64,000 nt of DNA from Bacillota bacterium (GTDB lineage: Bacteria > Bacillota > Limnochordia > Limnochordales > ZCTH02-B6): assembly GCA_017577945.1 (NCBI GenBank), contig PKQS01000008.1:1-64000 (forward strand), written 5' to 3'. This document shows, piece by piece, positions 34,044 to 42,722 of this stretch. The position numbers and the translations under genes were made by a program. The notes under the pieces were generated by a model. It had not been told where the DNA came from and did no database searches. It was given only the letters and a program-made list of their open reading frames with translations. Positions within the stretch are counted from its first letter, which is position 1; every line of letters starts with the position of its first letter.

Positions 34044-35393
34044 TCAGTCGAGGAGTCCATACCAGCGCAGGTATTCTTCCACGATGACCCTGTGCCAGTG
34101 CTGCCGCTGCTGCAGCGTCGTCTGGTAACGCCCGGCGCGGCCTTGCGTCGGCTCGGCAATGAACGCCGGGATGCCCAAGTCGTTGCCGGCCTTGCGGGCC
34201 AAGGAGCCGTCGACGGGCGGGCCGATAATCCGGAAATTGTACGTCAGGCCGTTGCGCCCGTAGAGCGGGTTGTGCTCCGTGTTCAGCACATTGATCAAGT
34301 GCTCGGCGAAGTCCCGAGCGTCGCCCGCCGGGTAAACGATGATGGTCTGCCCCACAGACAGCGTGCCGCCCGGGAAGCGGTCGCCCGCCTCCCGCAGGCC
34401 CCAGCCTTCGTGCAAATCCAGCAGCGCCTCGGGCTGGAATTCCAGCACCACGTTCCAGATTTCTCGCGCCAGCAGCCAGTCGCTGGAGCGGTTCAGCTCG
34501 CGGTTTCTCGGGAACGCCCGGTTCAGATCGCGCCCGTCCCTGCCCGTGCGCCGGTTCAAGCGCACCGCGTCCTTGTTGGCTTGCGGGATGACCACCAGCG
34601 TGCCCCGGTCAATCTCCCACTCCTGGGCCACTTCGGTGGCCACCATCCAGCCCGAGCGCTCGGAACCGTGGACGCCGCCCACCAGCATCACCGTGGGTCC
34701 CGGCTCCGCGGCGCGGATGATGTAAACTTCCGTGCGCGTCTCCGTGCGGTTTCCCGACTGGATGTAGCGGACTTCCCTGGTTAGCTCCGGCGCCGGGTCC
34801 GGCTGGCCCGGCTCCTGGCCAGGCTCCTCGCCGGGCTGTTCACCGGGCTGCTCCCCCGGCTCTTCCCCCGGTTCCTCCGCACCGGGCTTGTCCCCCGGCT
34901 GCTCGCCCGGCTCGCCGGGATCAGGTTCCGTCCCCGGCTCCTCGCCGGGCGGTTCCGGAATCTCTTCGACGGTCTCCAGCGTCACCTGGCCACCCTCTGC
35001 CCGCGCGGCCAGCTCCAGCCGGACCGTCGCCTCTTCCGGAACGACGAGGCTCCCCGTATACGACGCCAGCACGTCGCCGCCCGCGCCGTATAACGTCACC
35101 GACGCGTCCCACAGGCCCGCCGGAATGCCCGGAAACTCCGCCTCGGCCGCCCATCCGGTGATCGGCAGCTCCTCGGCGATGGTGCGGCCCTGGCCCACCA
35201 GGTACATGCCCACCGACTCGACGGTCACGCCGGTTCCAGCCAGCGGCGACAAATCGACCGACACCGACACGGCGCCGTACGTGCCGTCTACCGGCGGCAG
35301 CGTTGGCACCGCCGGCCCGAAGGATACGCAGCCGCTCAGTGCTACGGCCGCCGCCAGCCATACGACGAAAGCGAAAGACGTATTGAAACGCAT
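34044..35393 (-). CDS. Lipoprotein with M14/aspartoacylase-type zinc peptidase domain
   Basis: The 449-residue protein has a lipoprotein signal (FVVWLAAAVALSGC) and a beta-rich N-terminal domain. A linker at about residues 145-205 is built of PGE/PGQ repeats. The C-terminal catalytic domain has VMLVGGVHGSERSGWMVATE (zinc His and Glu), LNRRTGRDGRDLNRAFPRNR and LLDLHEGWGLREAGD (zinc His), as in M14 carboxypeptidases and succinylglutamate desuccinylase relatives. The substrate may be peptidoglycan or peptides outside the cell. ATG 35393 is preceded by AGGGAAGGG. Confidence 0.88.
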   Translation of the reverse strand: MRFNTSFAFVVWLAAAVALSGCVSFGPAVPTLPPVDGTYGAVSVSVDLSPLAGTGVTVESVGMYLVGQGRTIAEELPITGWAAEAEFPGIPAGLWDASVTLYGAGGDVLASYTGSLVVPEEATVRLELAARAEGGQVTLETVEEIPEPPGEEPGTEPDPGEPGEQPGDKPGAEEPGEEPGEQPGEQPGEEPGQEPGQPDPAPELTREVRYIQSGNRTETRTEVYIIRAAEPGPTVMLVGGVHGSERSGWMVATEVAQEWEIDRGTLVVIPQANKDAVRLNRRTGRDGRDLNRAFPRNRELNRSSDWLLAREIWNVVLEFQPEALLDLHEGWGLREAGDRFPGGTLSVGQTIIVYPAGDARDFAEHLINVLNTEHNPLYGRNGLTYNFRIIGPPVDGSLARKAGNDLGIPAFIAEPTQGRAGRYQTTLQQRQHWHRVIVEEYLRWYGLLD

Positions 35394-35616
35394 GAATGCC
35401 CTTCCCTTCATCAGACGACGCGCGTCGCCGATGTCCGCCCACAGCGCGCTCGCCCGCGGCAGCGAGTGGCGGAACCGGGCGGAATTGCTTCTTGCAGGGG
35501 CATCGTATCGAATTGAGTTTGAAATTTCAATGGCTTACAGCTATACCATAGAATGGGAATTGGTGGGCGAAATGGCGGGATGCGGCAAGGCAGGGATGCG
35601 AGCGACCGGGGCGCGC

Positions 35617-35648
35617 GCAAAAAAGCGGGCGGCTGCTAGGCCGCCCGC
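35617..35648 (-). terminator. Terminator of the SASP gene
   Basis: On the minus strand GCGGGCGGC (35640-35648) pairs perfectly with 35625-35633 and is followed by TTTTTT. Confidence 0.92.
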
Positions 35649-35671
35649 AAGCTGCTCTCGTCGGCGCCGCG

Positions 35672-36061
35672 TCAGTTGGCCGGCGGGATCTGCACCTGGA
35701 AGGGGTTGGTCGAACCCGCCTGCTGCGAGAACGTCGGGTCGCTGGTCTGCGTAAAGTTCGACGAGCTCAGCGGCTGGTTGAGCGCCTGGCGAAACGCGGC
35801 CTGCGTCGCCGCCGTCGCCTGCTGGATCATCGATTGCTGCGCGGCAGCGATCATCCGGCGCACCATGTTGCCGCCCACCGAACCCCACACGCGGGACGGC
35901 ACGTCGCCGCCGTAGCCGGTCTGATACCAGCTCTGCAGCGTCTTGATCTGCGGGTCGTTGCTGGTGGAGTGCAGCTCGTTGGAAACCTCGTTCTTGAGCT
36001 GTTCCAGCGCCTGCGCCGCCTGCGGCACCAACGCCCGGTTCCGTTTCTGGCCCAGAGCCAT
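35672..36061 (-). CDS. Alpha/beta-type small acid-soluble spore protein
   Basis: This 129-residue protein has the SASP signatures ALEQLKNEVSNEL near the N-terminus and VGGNMVRRMIAAAQQSMIQQ in the second helix. Such proteins coat spore DNA and protect it from UV and heat until GPR protease cuts them at germination; the ELHST segment may be the cleavage region. It is longer than usual (60-75 residues), with an insertion (YQTGYGGDVPSRVWG) and a Gln/Ser-rich tail. The ribosome site AGGAGGTGAT is strong. A paralogue is at 38131. Confidence 0.92.
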   Translation of the reverse strand: MALGQKRNRALVPQAAQALEQLKNEVSNELHSTSNDPQIKTLQSWYQTGYGGDVPSRVWGSVGGNMVRRMIAAAQQSMIQQATAATQAAFRQALNQPLSSSNFTQTSDPTFSQQAGSTNPFQVQIPPAN

Positions 36062-36136
36062 CGTATCACCTCCTGCACTTAATGTGAGGTGATACGAGCT
36101 CCGTTACCCTGGGACATTTCACCCACAAAGGCAGCG

Positions 36137-36928
36137 TCAGCGACCCTCTCCCCGCGGCCGGCCCCGCGGATCGTCGCGCCCGGGCGTACCCGCCTGCAGC
36201 AGTTCGCCGAGCGTCACCAGCTCGTACCCGGCCTGCCGCAAATTATCGATAATCTGCGGCAGGGCCAGGTGAATCTGCTTGGACGAGTCGCTGGCGTGCA
36301 TCAGGATGATGTCGCCGCGGTACACATTGTCGCGCACCCGGCGAACCATAAACTCGACGCCGGGGTTTTTCCAGTCGATCGTGTCCAGCGACCAGATGAC
36401 CGTCTCGTACCCGAGCTGCCGGGCGGTGGCCACCACGAGGTCGTCGTAGTCGCCGTTGGGCGGGCGGAAAAAGCGCGGTTGCGTGCCCGTCACTTCCTCT
36501 AGATCGCGGTGAGCGGTCATGATGTTGCGCGCGATGGCGTTGGCGTCGTATTGGCTCAGGTTGACGTGATCATCCCCGTGGCTGCCGATCTCGTGGCCCT
36601 CGGCGACGATGCGCCGGGCGATGTCGGGATGCTGCTTGGCCCAGAAGCCCGAGAGGAAGAAAGTGGCTTTCACGTTTTTGGCGCGCAGGATGTCCAGCAC
36701 GGGGCCCACGGTGTTGCGCCCCCAGCTGATGTCGAAGGTGAGCGCGACCAGGGGCCGCTCGGTGCGCACGTAAAACAGCGGCATATCCAGGTCCCTGGCC
36801 ACCGGCCAGTGCGTGGCCGAAGGGACGTACCGCGGGCTGCGCATGGCCAGCAGCCACCCGCCGCCGAACGCCGCCGCCAGAAAAAGGACCAGAGCCGCCA
36901 GGAGGTAGCGCCCGCGCACGACCAACAC
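36137..36928 (-). CDS. Membrane-anchored polysaccharide deacetylase (NodB domain)
   Basis: About 263 residues: one N-terminal membrane helix (YLLAALVLFLAAAFGGGWLL), then a NodB fold. Motifs are LVALTFDISWGRNTVGPVLD (the catalytic Asp followed by Ile), EGHEIGSHGDDHVNLSQYD (HxxxH zinc ligands), FFRPPNGDYDDLVV and DIILMHASDSSKQIHLAL. This is like PdaB/YbaN sporulation deacetylases that modify cortex peptidoglycan. GTG 36928 has GGGGGCG upstream; GTG 36952 is an alternative. Confidence 0.92.
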   Translation of the reverse strand: MLVVRGRYLLAALVLFLAAAFGGGWLLAMRSPRYVPSATHWPVARDLDMPLFYVRTERPLVALTFDISWGRNTVGPVLDILRAKNVKATFFLSGFWAKQHPDIARRIVAEGHEIGSHGDDHVNLSQYDANAIARNIMTAHRDLEEVTGTQPRFFRPPNGDYDDLVVATARQLGYETVIWSLDTIDWKNPGVEFMVRRVRDNVYRGDIILMHASDSSKQIHLALPQIIDNLRQAGYELVTLGELLQAGTPGRDDPRGRPRGEGR

Positions 36929-36985
36929 GCCGCATCGCCCCCATTTCGGCACGCGGGCGGGCGAGACCGCCCGAGCCCGTCGCTT

Positions 36986-37624
36986 TCACCGTATGTGGGG
37001 GCGAGGCGGATTATAATGCGTAGTGTCGTTGACGCGCACGAGGACGGGCGGGCGCCCGGGCTCGACAATCACTTCGCTCAGCGCCGCGTTGGCTTGCCGC
37101 ACCCCGCCCCAGCCCGAAACCGGCCGGCCCGCGAGGCGCGCCAAGAGTAACCGCAGCGGCCCGCCGTGGCTGACGACAATGACGGTTTCCTGCTCGTGGC
37201 GCGGGAAAATGGCCGACAAAAACCGTTCGACCCGGCGGTCGACCTCTTCCCGCGTCTCGCCGCCCCGCGGCGCCGGGCACGGATGCCCGCGGACCCACGC
37301 CTCCAGCCACGGGCCGCAGCCGGCTTGCACCAGTTCCTGCCGCGTCTTCCCTTCCCACTCGCCGTAGCGGATTTCCCGCAGCGTCTCGGTCACCCGGAGC
37401 GGCACGGCGCCGCCCGGGCGCTCCAACGCGAGATACCGGGCCGTCTCAAGGGCGCGCGCCAGGTCGCTGCTGTAAACGGCGGCCACAGCCTCCTCCCGCA
37501 GCCGCTCGGCCAAAAGGCGCGCCTGCCGGCGCCCCGCCGCGTTCAGCGGGATATCCGTCCAGCCTTGAATCCGCTCGGAAGCATTCCAGTCCGTTTCGCC
37601 GTGACGCACGAGCAGCAGCCGCAT
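36986..37624 (-). CDS. Histidine phosphatase family protein (GpmB/CobC-like)
   Basis: The 212-residue protein has the RHG motif MRLLLVRHGETDWNASERIQ, then DLARALETARYLAL, the acid residue in IRYGEWEGKTRQELV, and VIVVSHGGPLRLLLARL with the second His. The family includes cofactor-independent-looking phosphoglycerate mutase homologues and alpha-ribazole phosphatase; no cobalamin genes are near. ATG 37624 follows GGGAGGG. It lies 57 bases from the deacetylase start, same strand. Confidence 0.92.
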   Translation of the reverse strand: MRLLLVRHGETDWNASERIQGWTDIPLNAAGRRQARLLAERLREEAVAAVYSSDLARALETARYLALERPGGAVPLRVTETLREIRYGEWEGKTRQELVQAGCGPWLEAWVRGHPCPAPRGGETREEVDRRVERFLSAIFPRHEQETVIVVSHGGPLRLLLARLAGRPVSGWGGVRQANAALSEVIVEPGRPPVLVRVNDTTHYNPPRPHIR

Positions 37625-37770
37625 GCGGCGCCCTCCCTGTTCCATATGCCCGCAGGCACGCCTGCGCGCCCGCCGCCAAAGCGAAGCAGCGCTCCCGCGC
37701 AATGGAGCGTTGCGCGGCGGGCAAACGGCAAACACTACGGTACGCCGACGACCGAAGGAGGTGACTTCGC

Positions 37771-37968
37771 TTGGTCAAGCGCGGGCCGCGCGACCTGAAG
37801 AAGAGGCCGTTCCGGGCCGAGCAGCGCCAGTCACGGGCGCATCCGGCCGTGGACGACATGGAGATCGCCGGCGAGCACGGCATGATGCAGCAGCGCGACG
37901 AGCGGTACGACCAGCAGCAGCGCGAGTCGCACGAGGAACACGACCTCGGGTCCTTCGACTTCGAGTAA
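37771..37968 (+). CDS. Small charged protein, hypothetical
   Basis: A TTG start follows AAGGAGGTGA at ideal spacing, one of the best ribosome sites in the window. The 65 residues are highly charged: basic first (VKRGPRDLKKRPFRAEQRQ), then Met/Gln/His/Asp/Glu-rich (GEHGMMQQRDERYDQQQRES), ending DLGSFDFE. It is probably disordered. I recognise no family, but its position between spore-related genes and its composition suggest a spore-core or coat component. Confidence 0.7.
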   Translation: MVKRGPRDLKKRPFRAEQRQSRAHPAVDDMEIAGEHGMMQQRDERYDQQQRESHEEHDLGSFDFE

Positions 37969-38130
37969 CCGCGGCTTACCGGCCGCGGAGGCCGGCGAGG
38001 CCGGGACGCCGCCGCCTGGCGCGGCGGCCGTTCCGGCCTCGCCCCTTGCCGGCTGCCAGCGCTGCCAGCATCCTTTGCGGCTTAAAGGACACGGCACGAA
38101 GCACAATACGGGACGAGGAGGTGACACCAC

Positions 38131-38442
38131 ATGGCCGCTGGCCAGAAGCGCAACACCGCTTTGGTGCCGGGCGCGATCCGGGCCCTGGAACAGCTGAAGC
38201 AGGAAGTCGCGTCCGAATTGGGCATCCCCAATTACCAAGGCTACTTGGGCGACGTGCCGGCCCGCCTCAACGGCGCCGTGGGCGGCAACATGGTCCGCCG
38301 CATGATCGCCGCCGCGGAGCAGGCGCTCATTCAGCAAACGGCCGCCGCGGTGCAGGCTGGCTTCCAGCAAGGCCTGCAAGGGCAGTCCAGCGCAGGCGGA
38401 ACGCCGAACCCGTTCAACGTCCAGGTGCCGCCGGCGCAGTAA
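38131..38442 (+). CDS. Alpha/beta-type small acid-soluble spore protein
   Basis: A 103-residue SASP with the same opening as its paralogue at 35672 (AGQKRNTALVPGAIRALEQL), then KQEVASELGIPNYQGYLGD, the likely GPR cleavage zone, and NGAVGGNMVRRMIAAAEQAL. Both end with a PNPFNVQVPP-like tail. The protein binds and protects DNA in the spore. GAGGAGGTGA precedes the ATG. A bidirectional terminator follows. Confidence 0.94.
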   Translation: MAAGQKRNTALVPGAIRALEQLKQEVASELGIPNYQGYLGDVPARLNGAVGGNMVRRMIAAAEQALIQQTAAAVQAGFQQGLQGQSSAGGTPNPFNVQVPPAQ

Positions 38443-38455
38443 CCGAGGCATACGA

Positions 38456-38486
38456 AAGCGCCTCCGCTCGAGAGGCGCTTTTTCGT
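38456..38486. terminator. Bidirectional terminator, SASP and trxB
   Basis: AAAGCGCCT and AGGCGCTTT form a nine-pair stem around a nine-base loop, with T runs available to the plus-strand SASP transcript, and lie between convergent genes. Confidence 0.85.
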
Positions 38487-38503
38487 GCCCGTCTCCAGCG
38501 GCC

Positions 38504-39433
38504 TTACAACAATCCCTGTTCCGCCAGGTACCGCTCCGCGTCCAGCGCCGCCATGCAGCCCGAGCCCGCCGCGGTGATGGCTTGCCGGTACACCGGATCC
38601 TGCACGTCGCCCGCGGCGAAAACGCCCGGCACGCTGGTCGCGGTGCCGTTGCGGGTGACGATGTAGCCTTGCGCGTCTAGCTCCAGCTGCCCCTGCAACA
38701 ATTCCGTGTTGGGCTTGTGCCCGATGGCGACGAACACGCCGTCGGTGGGCAGCTCGGTCACGGAGCCATCGATCGTGTTGCGCAGCGTGACGCTGACGAC
38801 CACGCCGTTCTCGCCGTTGATGCGCTCGACGACGCTGTTCCAGATAAAGGCGATCTTCGGATTGCTCATGGCCCGCTCTTGCATGATCTTGCTGGCCCGC
38901 AGCCGGTCGCGCCGGTGGACGACGGTCACCTTCCTGGCAAACTTGGTCAGGAAGATAGCTTCCTCCATGGCGGAGTCGCCGCCGCCCACGACGACGACGT
39001 CTCGATCTCGGAAGAAAAAGCCGTCGCACGTCGCGCACGCCGACACGCCGCGGCCCACCAGCTCCCGCTCGCCCGGCACGCCCAGCCATTTGGCGGAAGC
39101 GCCCGTCGCGACGATGAGCGCATGAGCCTCGTACGTCTCGCCGCCCGCGGTGACCGTGAAAGGCCGCCGGCTCAAGTCGACGGCTTCGGCCCGCCGCGGC
39201 GCGAAGCGCGCGCCGAAGCGCTCCGCCTGCTCTTTCATTCGCTGCATGAGCTCTGGGCCGAGAATCCCTTCGGGAAAGCCCGGGAAATTTTCCACCGTCG
39301 TCGTCAGCATCAGCTGGCCGCCCGGCTCGTCGCCTTCCAGGACGAGCGGCCGCAAGTCGGCGCGAGCCGCATACAGCGCCGCCGTGTAGCCGGCTGGTCC
39401 GGCGCCGAGAATAATGACTTTCTCCACTGCCAA
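38504..39433 (-). CDS. trxB: Thioredoxin reductase
   Basis: The 309 residues show FAD binding ([20 protein letters not shown]), the redox disulfide CATC ([20 protein letters not shown]), NADPH binding ([20 protein letters not shown]) and the C-terminal FAD motif ([20 protein letters not shown]). It reduces thioredoxin, which supplies peroxidases such as the Tpx at 11.5 kb. The start is a TTG with GGGGGAGG ten bases upstream; the frame is open further upstream only through antisense-like DNA. Confidence 0.96.
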   Translation of the reverse strand: MAVEKVIILGAGPAGYTAALYAARADLRPLVLEGDEPGGQLMLTTTVENFPGFPEGILGPELMQRMKEQAERFGARFAPRRAEAVDLSRRPFTVTAGGETYEAHALIVATGASAKWLGVPGERELVGRGVSACATCDGFFFRDRDVVVVGGGDSAMEEAIFLTKFARKVTVVHRRDRLRASKIMQERAMSNPKIAFIWNSVVERINGENGVVVSVTLRNTIDGSVTELPTDGVFVAIGHKPNTELLQGQLELDAQGYIVTRNGTATSVPGVFAAGDVQDPVYRQAITAAGSGCMAALDAERYLAEQGLL

Positions 39434-39504
39434 TGCCGTCGGTCCTCCCCCGCTGTCTTGACCGGGTCCATCCGGCAAGGCGCCTCCGTGCGGACCCGAC
39501 GTCA

Positions 39505-40815
39505 TCATACCATGTCGCGGCCGGCGGCGGCAGTGACTTCGGTCACCGGGGCCGGCTCCCGCCGGCCTCCAGTCCACGCCCGCGCCACGGCGGTGTCCGG
39601 AATCAGCACCGCCTTCAGGCAGCCCGACGTCTTCTTTGACCACGCGGTGGCGAGGGCTTGCCGGTAGTCCTTCAACGCAAAACGGTGCGTCACCATGTCC
39701 GACAAGTCCACGGTGCCGTCTGCGAACAAGCGCATCGCGTACTGCATGGCCGTCATGCGGCCCAGCGGCGTGTCGATGGGCCCCGAGGCGAACACGCCCT
39801 GGATCTGGAGCTCCCGCTGCCAGATGAAGCTCCAGTCGATGCCGCGCGGGAACGAGGCCAAGCCGACCAGTACCACTTTCCCGCCCGGTCGCGCGAAGCG
39901 CAGCGCGTCGTTGAGGGCGCCGGGGCTGCCCGCGCACTCGAAGACGACGTCCGCGCCGCCCACCAGCACCGGCGCGCCGAGGACGGGCTTCAGGAGCTTG
40001 GCGCCCAGCGCCTCCGCCACTTCGCGGTACTGCTCGCCGCGGCGGGGCCGCAGCACCCCATGCGCGCCGTACTTTTTCGCCCTTTCCGCTTGGAAGGCGT
40101 GCCGCACCAGCGCGATGACGCGGGCGTGCGGCGCCAGCACCTTCAGCGCCGCGACGACCGACAGGCCGATGACGCCGCCGCCGATGACCAGCACCGTGCT
40201 GCCGGGGGCCACGTCCGCCAGCGCCACCGCGTGCAGCGCGCAGCCGAACGGCTCCGCCATCAGTGCGTTCTCGTTGCTGACGTGGTCGGGCACCGGGATG
40301 AGCTGCGAGCGGTGCGCCACGTAGGTCGCGCCCCAGCTGCCGCCCGTGTCGCGGCAATGTCCCAGCAGCAGCCCCGGCGCAATATCGCCTTCGGTAAAGC
40401 GCAGGCACCGGTTGGGCCGCCCCGCCGCGCACGCCGGGCACAAGTCCTTGAAGCCGCGCACGGCGCATGGCAGCAGCGGGTCGGCCACCACCCGCTGGCC
40501 CGGCTGCACCTCCGTCACGGCGGCGCCCGTTTCCCGCACGACGCCCACGTTTTCGTGGCCGACGACGAAGGGGAAGCTGGCCAACGGCGACAGCGACGGG
40601 CTGTCCTCCAGCGCGATGAGGCTCAAGTCGCTGCCGCAGATCCCGCCCATGATGGTGTCGATTTTCACCCATTCGGGTCCCGGCAGCTTCGGCTCGGGCA
40701 CGTCGCCGTAGCGCAGCAAGCCGATGCGGCTGGCAAAAGCGGCTGGATGCACCGCTCCGGCCGCCTTGGCCAGGACGTACAGCGCGGGATTGAAGACGAA
40801 CTGCAGCGCTTCCAT
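39505..40815 (-). CDS. Zinc-type alcohol dehydrogenase (MDR superfamily)
   Basis: A 436-residue medium-chain dehydrogenase. Visible are the catalytic zinc ligands ([32 protein letters not shown]), a four-cysteine-like structural lobe ([20 protein letters not shown], with C further on) and the nucleotide fold ([20 protein letters not shown]). The tail after KAVLIPD is an added 25 residues. The gene starts two bases after the aldolase-like gene's stop, so the pair is an operon and may handle an aldol product or sugar alcohol. Confidence 0.9.
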   Translation of the reverse strand: MEALQFVFNPALYVLAKAAGAVHPAAFASRIGLLRYGDVPEPKLPGPEWVKIDTIMGGICGSDLSLIALEDSPSLSPLASFPFVVGHENVGVVRETGAAVTEVQPGQRVVADPLLPCAVRGFKDLCPACAAGRPNRCLRFTEGDIAPGLLLGHCRDTGGSWGATYVAHRSQLIPVPDHVSNENALMAEPFGCALHAVALADVAPGSTVLVIGGGVIGLSVVAALKVLAPHARVIALVRHAFQAERAKKYGAHGVLRPRRGEQYREVAEALGAKLLKPVLGAPVLVGGADVVFECAGSPGALNDALRFARPGGKVVLVGLASFPRGIDWSFIWQRELQIQGVFASGPIDTPLGRMTAMQYAMRLFADGTVDLSDMVTHRFALKDYRQALATAWSKKTSGCLKAVLIPDTAVARAWTGGRREPAPVTEVTAAAGRDMV

Positions 40816-40816
40816 G

Positions 40817-41953
40817 TCACATCATGGGCACTTGCGGAATGATGCGCCCTTCGATGCGCTCGAAAATGTCGTCGAGGCTCCGCCCCGTAATGGTCATGCC
40901 GTGGTTGCGCAAGCCGACCACCGCCCGCGACGGATCCGGCGCCCGCCGCACCAGTTCGGCGACGGAGTAGGCCAGCTCGTACGTGCCGCACGGATAGTTG
41001 ATTTGCGTGGACGGAATGCCCTCCATCCAGGCGTGGATGTGGATGATGGCGCCCACCGATGGGTGCTCCCGGTAAATCATCCAGTGCTCGATGGCGTCCA
41101 CCGACACCCGGTTGGGCTTGATGTGGGGCGGCACGCTGAGGATCATCGCGCCTTGCTCGGGGTCGTAGTCTTTCACCAGCAGGATGTCCCGGCCGATCAC
41201 CTTCATGTCGGCCTTATTGATGCCGCTGCCGCTCATCCAGAACGTCTTCTCGTCGCGGCGCACGCTCAAGTTGCCGTAGCTGAGGCCGCCCAAGGAGTAC
41301 AGGCGTTGCACGTGCCGCCAGTCGTCCGGCGGAAGCAGCTCCTGAATCGGGAACGGCGCCGGCAGCAAATTGAGGGCGTCCAACTTCTTGCCCGCTTCCG
41401 CCAGCTGACGCGTCAGCTCGTCGCCTTCCCAGAGCTCCTTGGGCAAGTCCGGGACGAAAATGTTGTTGATGACGAGGCGGCTGGACGCCAGCGGCGCGAC
41501 CCGGGCGTAAAGCTCCTCGAAAAACTGTTCCTCGGGTAGCGTCGCGTCGACCGAATAGGCGCCCTGCTCCAGCGTCACGAAGTAGGGCTCCACCTTTTCG
41601 CCGTCGTTGACCAGGTACAAGAGCAAGTTGCTCAGGCTGCGAATCAAGATGGGATAGCCGGCGGACAGCACGTCGCGGGGCCGCTGCGGCACTTCGGTGA
41701 CGCCCAGCACGAAGACCGCCTGGCTGCGCCGGCGGAACGACTTGGGCTTGTTCGCGTCGACGACGTGCATGACGAACCCGACGCCGTCATCGGGGCTTTC
41801 GCGGAACTCATGCCCCTTTTGCTCCAGCTTGCGCTTCAGCCCCTGGAGGATGCGCGCCATTTGGGGACTGGCGGGCGGCAGGCCCGCAATGGTAAACGCC
41901 AACGTCGGCGAGCCGAGGGGTTGCAGTCCCGCCAAGGCCGCTGCTTCCGCCAT
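40817..41953 (-). CDS. Class II aldolase/adducin-domain protein with N-terminal extension
   Basis: The 378-residue protein has an aldolase/adducin domain in its second half: GGLSYGNLSVRRDEKTFWMS, AIIHIHAWMEGIPSTQ (HxH metal site) and RAVVGLRNHGMTITGRSLDD (third His). The first 170 residues form an unfamiliar domain (FVMHVVDANKPKSFRRRSQA, VEPYFVTLEQGAYSVDATLP). Class II aldolases use zinc to cleave or dehydrate sugar phosphates. ATG 41953 has GGGAGG upstream; the linked dehydrogenase suggests a short catabolic pathway. Substrate unknown. Confidence 0.85.
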   Translation of the reverse strand: MAEAAALAGLQPLGSPTLAFTIAGLPPASPQMARILQGLKRKLEQKGHEFRESPDDGVGFVMHVVDANKPKSFRRRSQAVFVLGVTEVPQRPRDVLSAGYPILIRSLSNLLLYLVNDGEKVEPYFVTLEQGAYSVDATLPEEQFFEELYARVAPLASSRLVINNIFVPDLPKELWEGDELTRQLAEAGKKLDALNLLPAPFPIQELLPPDDWRHVQRLYSLGGLSYGNLSVRRDEKTFWMSGSGINKADMKVIGRDILLVKDYDPEQGAMILSVPPHIKPNRVSVDAIEHWMIYREHPSVGAIIHIHAWMEGIPSTQINYPCGTYELAYSVAELVRRAPDPSRAVVGLRNHGMTITGRSLDDIFERIEGRIIPQVPMM

Positions 41954-42100
41954 CTTGTTCGACCTCCCGTCGAGCAACTGGGTTTCAAACGGCGTCCTTA
42001 GGATGCGCATCTTTCAACATTTTCCATACTATTTCCTTCAACGGCCCGCCCGACGACTACACCCGCAGCCGCCGCGCCGGGCGGCGTACCGCGGCCATAT

Positions 42101-42131
42101 GAAAAAGCGGGTCCGCCGCAGGCGGCCCGCT
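42101..42131 (-). terminator. Terminator of the Sco1-PCuAC operon
   Basis: On the minus strand a stem of 11 pairs with one bulge (42121-42131 with 42106-42117) is followed by TTTTTC, 29 bases after the PCuAC stop. Confidence 0.85.
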
Positions 42132-42159
42132 GACAATAGCCAAATGGCCCATAAGCCCG

Positions 42160-42687
42160 TCAGTGTCCGTGATGGGCGTCCTCGCCGGCCCCCGCGGGCC
42201 CGAGAACGGATACCGGGACGTGCACGACGATGCGGCCGCCGTCCTCCGTAAGCAGCGCCAGCTCGAACGTATCGCCCTCCTGCAGCTCGCGAGTCAGCGT
42301 CAGCAGCATGACGTGCAGCCCGCCGGGGACCAACTCCACGGCGGAACCCGCGGGCACCACCAGCTCGGGGATACGCTCCATCCGCATCACCTGCGTGAGG
42401 CGGCCTTCCACCATGGACATCTCCATGATGGTCTGGTGAATCTCCACCCGCTCCGCCACGTCCGCGGCCGCGCCCACGATGACCAGGTCATCCGGCCCGT
42501 GGTTGACGATGCGCATATACGCCGCGCTGTTGGCCCCGACGCTCGCGGCCCGCGCCCAGGCCCCTTCGACCACCACGTGGTCTTGCGCCCACGCCGCCGG
42601 CGCGGCCGCCAGCACCACAGCTACGACCAGCAGCCACAGCGCCGGCACCAGCCCCCCGCTACCCGCCATCCTCCGGCGCAACGCCAC
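42160..42687 (-). CDS. PCuAC-family periplasmic copper chaperone
   Basis: A 175-residue exported protein with a signal peptide (LWLLVVAVVLAAAPAAWA). The PCuAC copper site H(M)x10MxnHxM is visible in VEIHQTIMEMSMVEGRLTQV and VPGGLHVMLLTLTREL. The His-rich end (EDAHHGH) may also bind copper. It delivers copper to the CuA site of cytochrome oxidase together with Sco1, whose gene lies 35 bases upstream. The precise start (GTG 42687, or a TTG two codons on) is uncertain. Confidence 0.93.
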   Translation of the reverse strand: MALRRRMAGSGGLVPALWLLVVAVVLAAAPAAWAQDHVVVEGAWARAASVGANSAAYMRIVNHGPDDLVIVGAAADVAERVEIHQTIMEMSMVEGRLTQVMRMERIPELVVPAGSAVELVPGGLHVMLLTLTRELQEGDTFELALLTEDGGRIVVHVPVSVLGPAGAGEDAHHGH

Positions 42688-42722
42688 TCACCTCCTCCTT
42701 TCGCCGCTTGCCCCGCCCACGT

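Noticed and set aside
39434..40672. Fusion of thioredoxin reductase with a long N-terminal extension
   Set aside because: The extension overlaps the alcohol dehydrogenase in another frame and reads as Arg/Gly rubble; a TTG start with GGGGGAGG at 39433 gives the normal TrxB.
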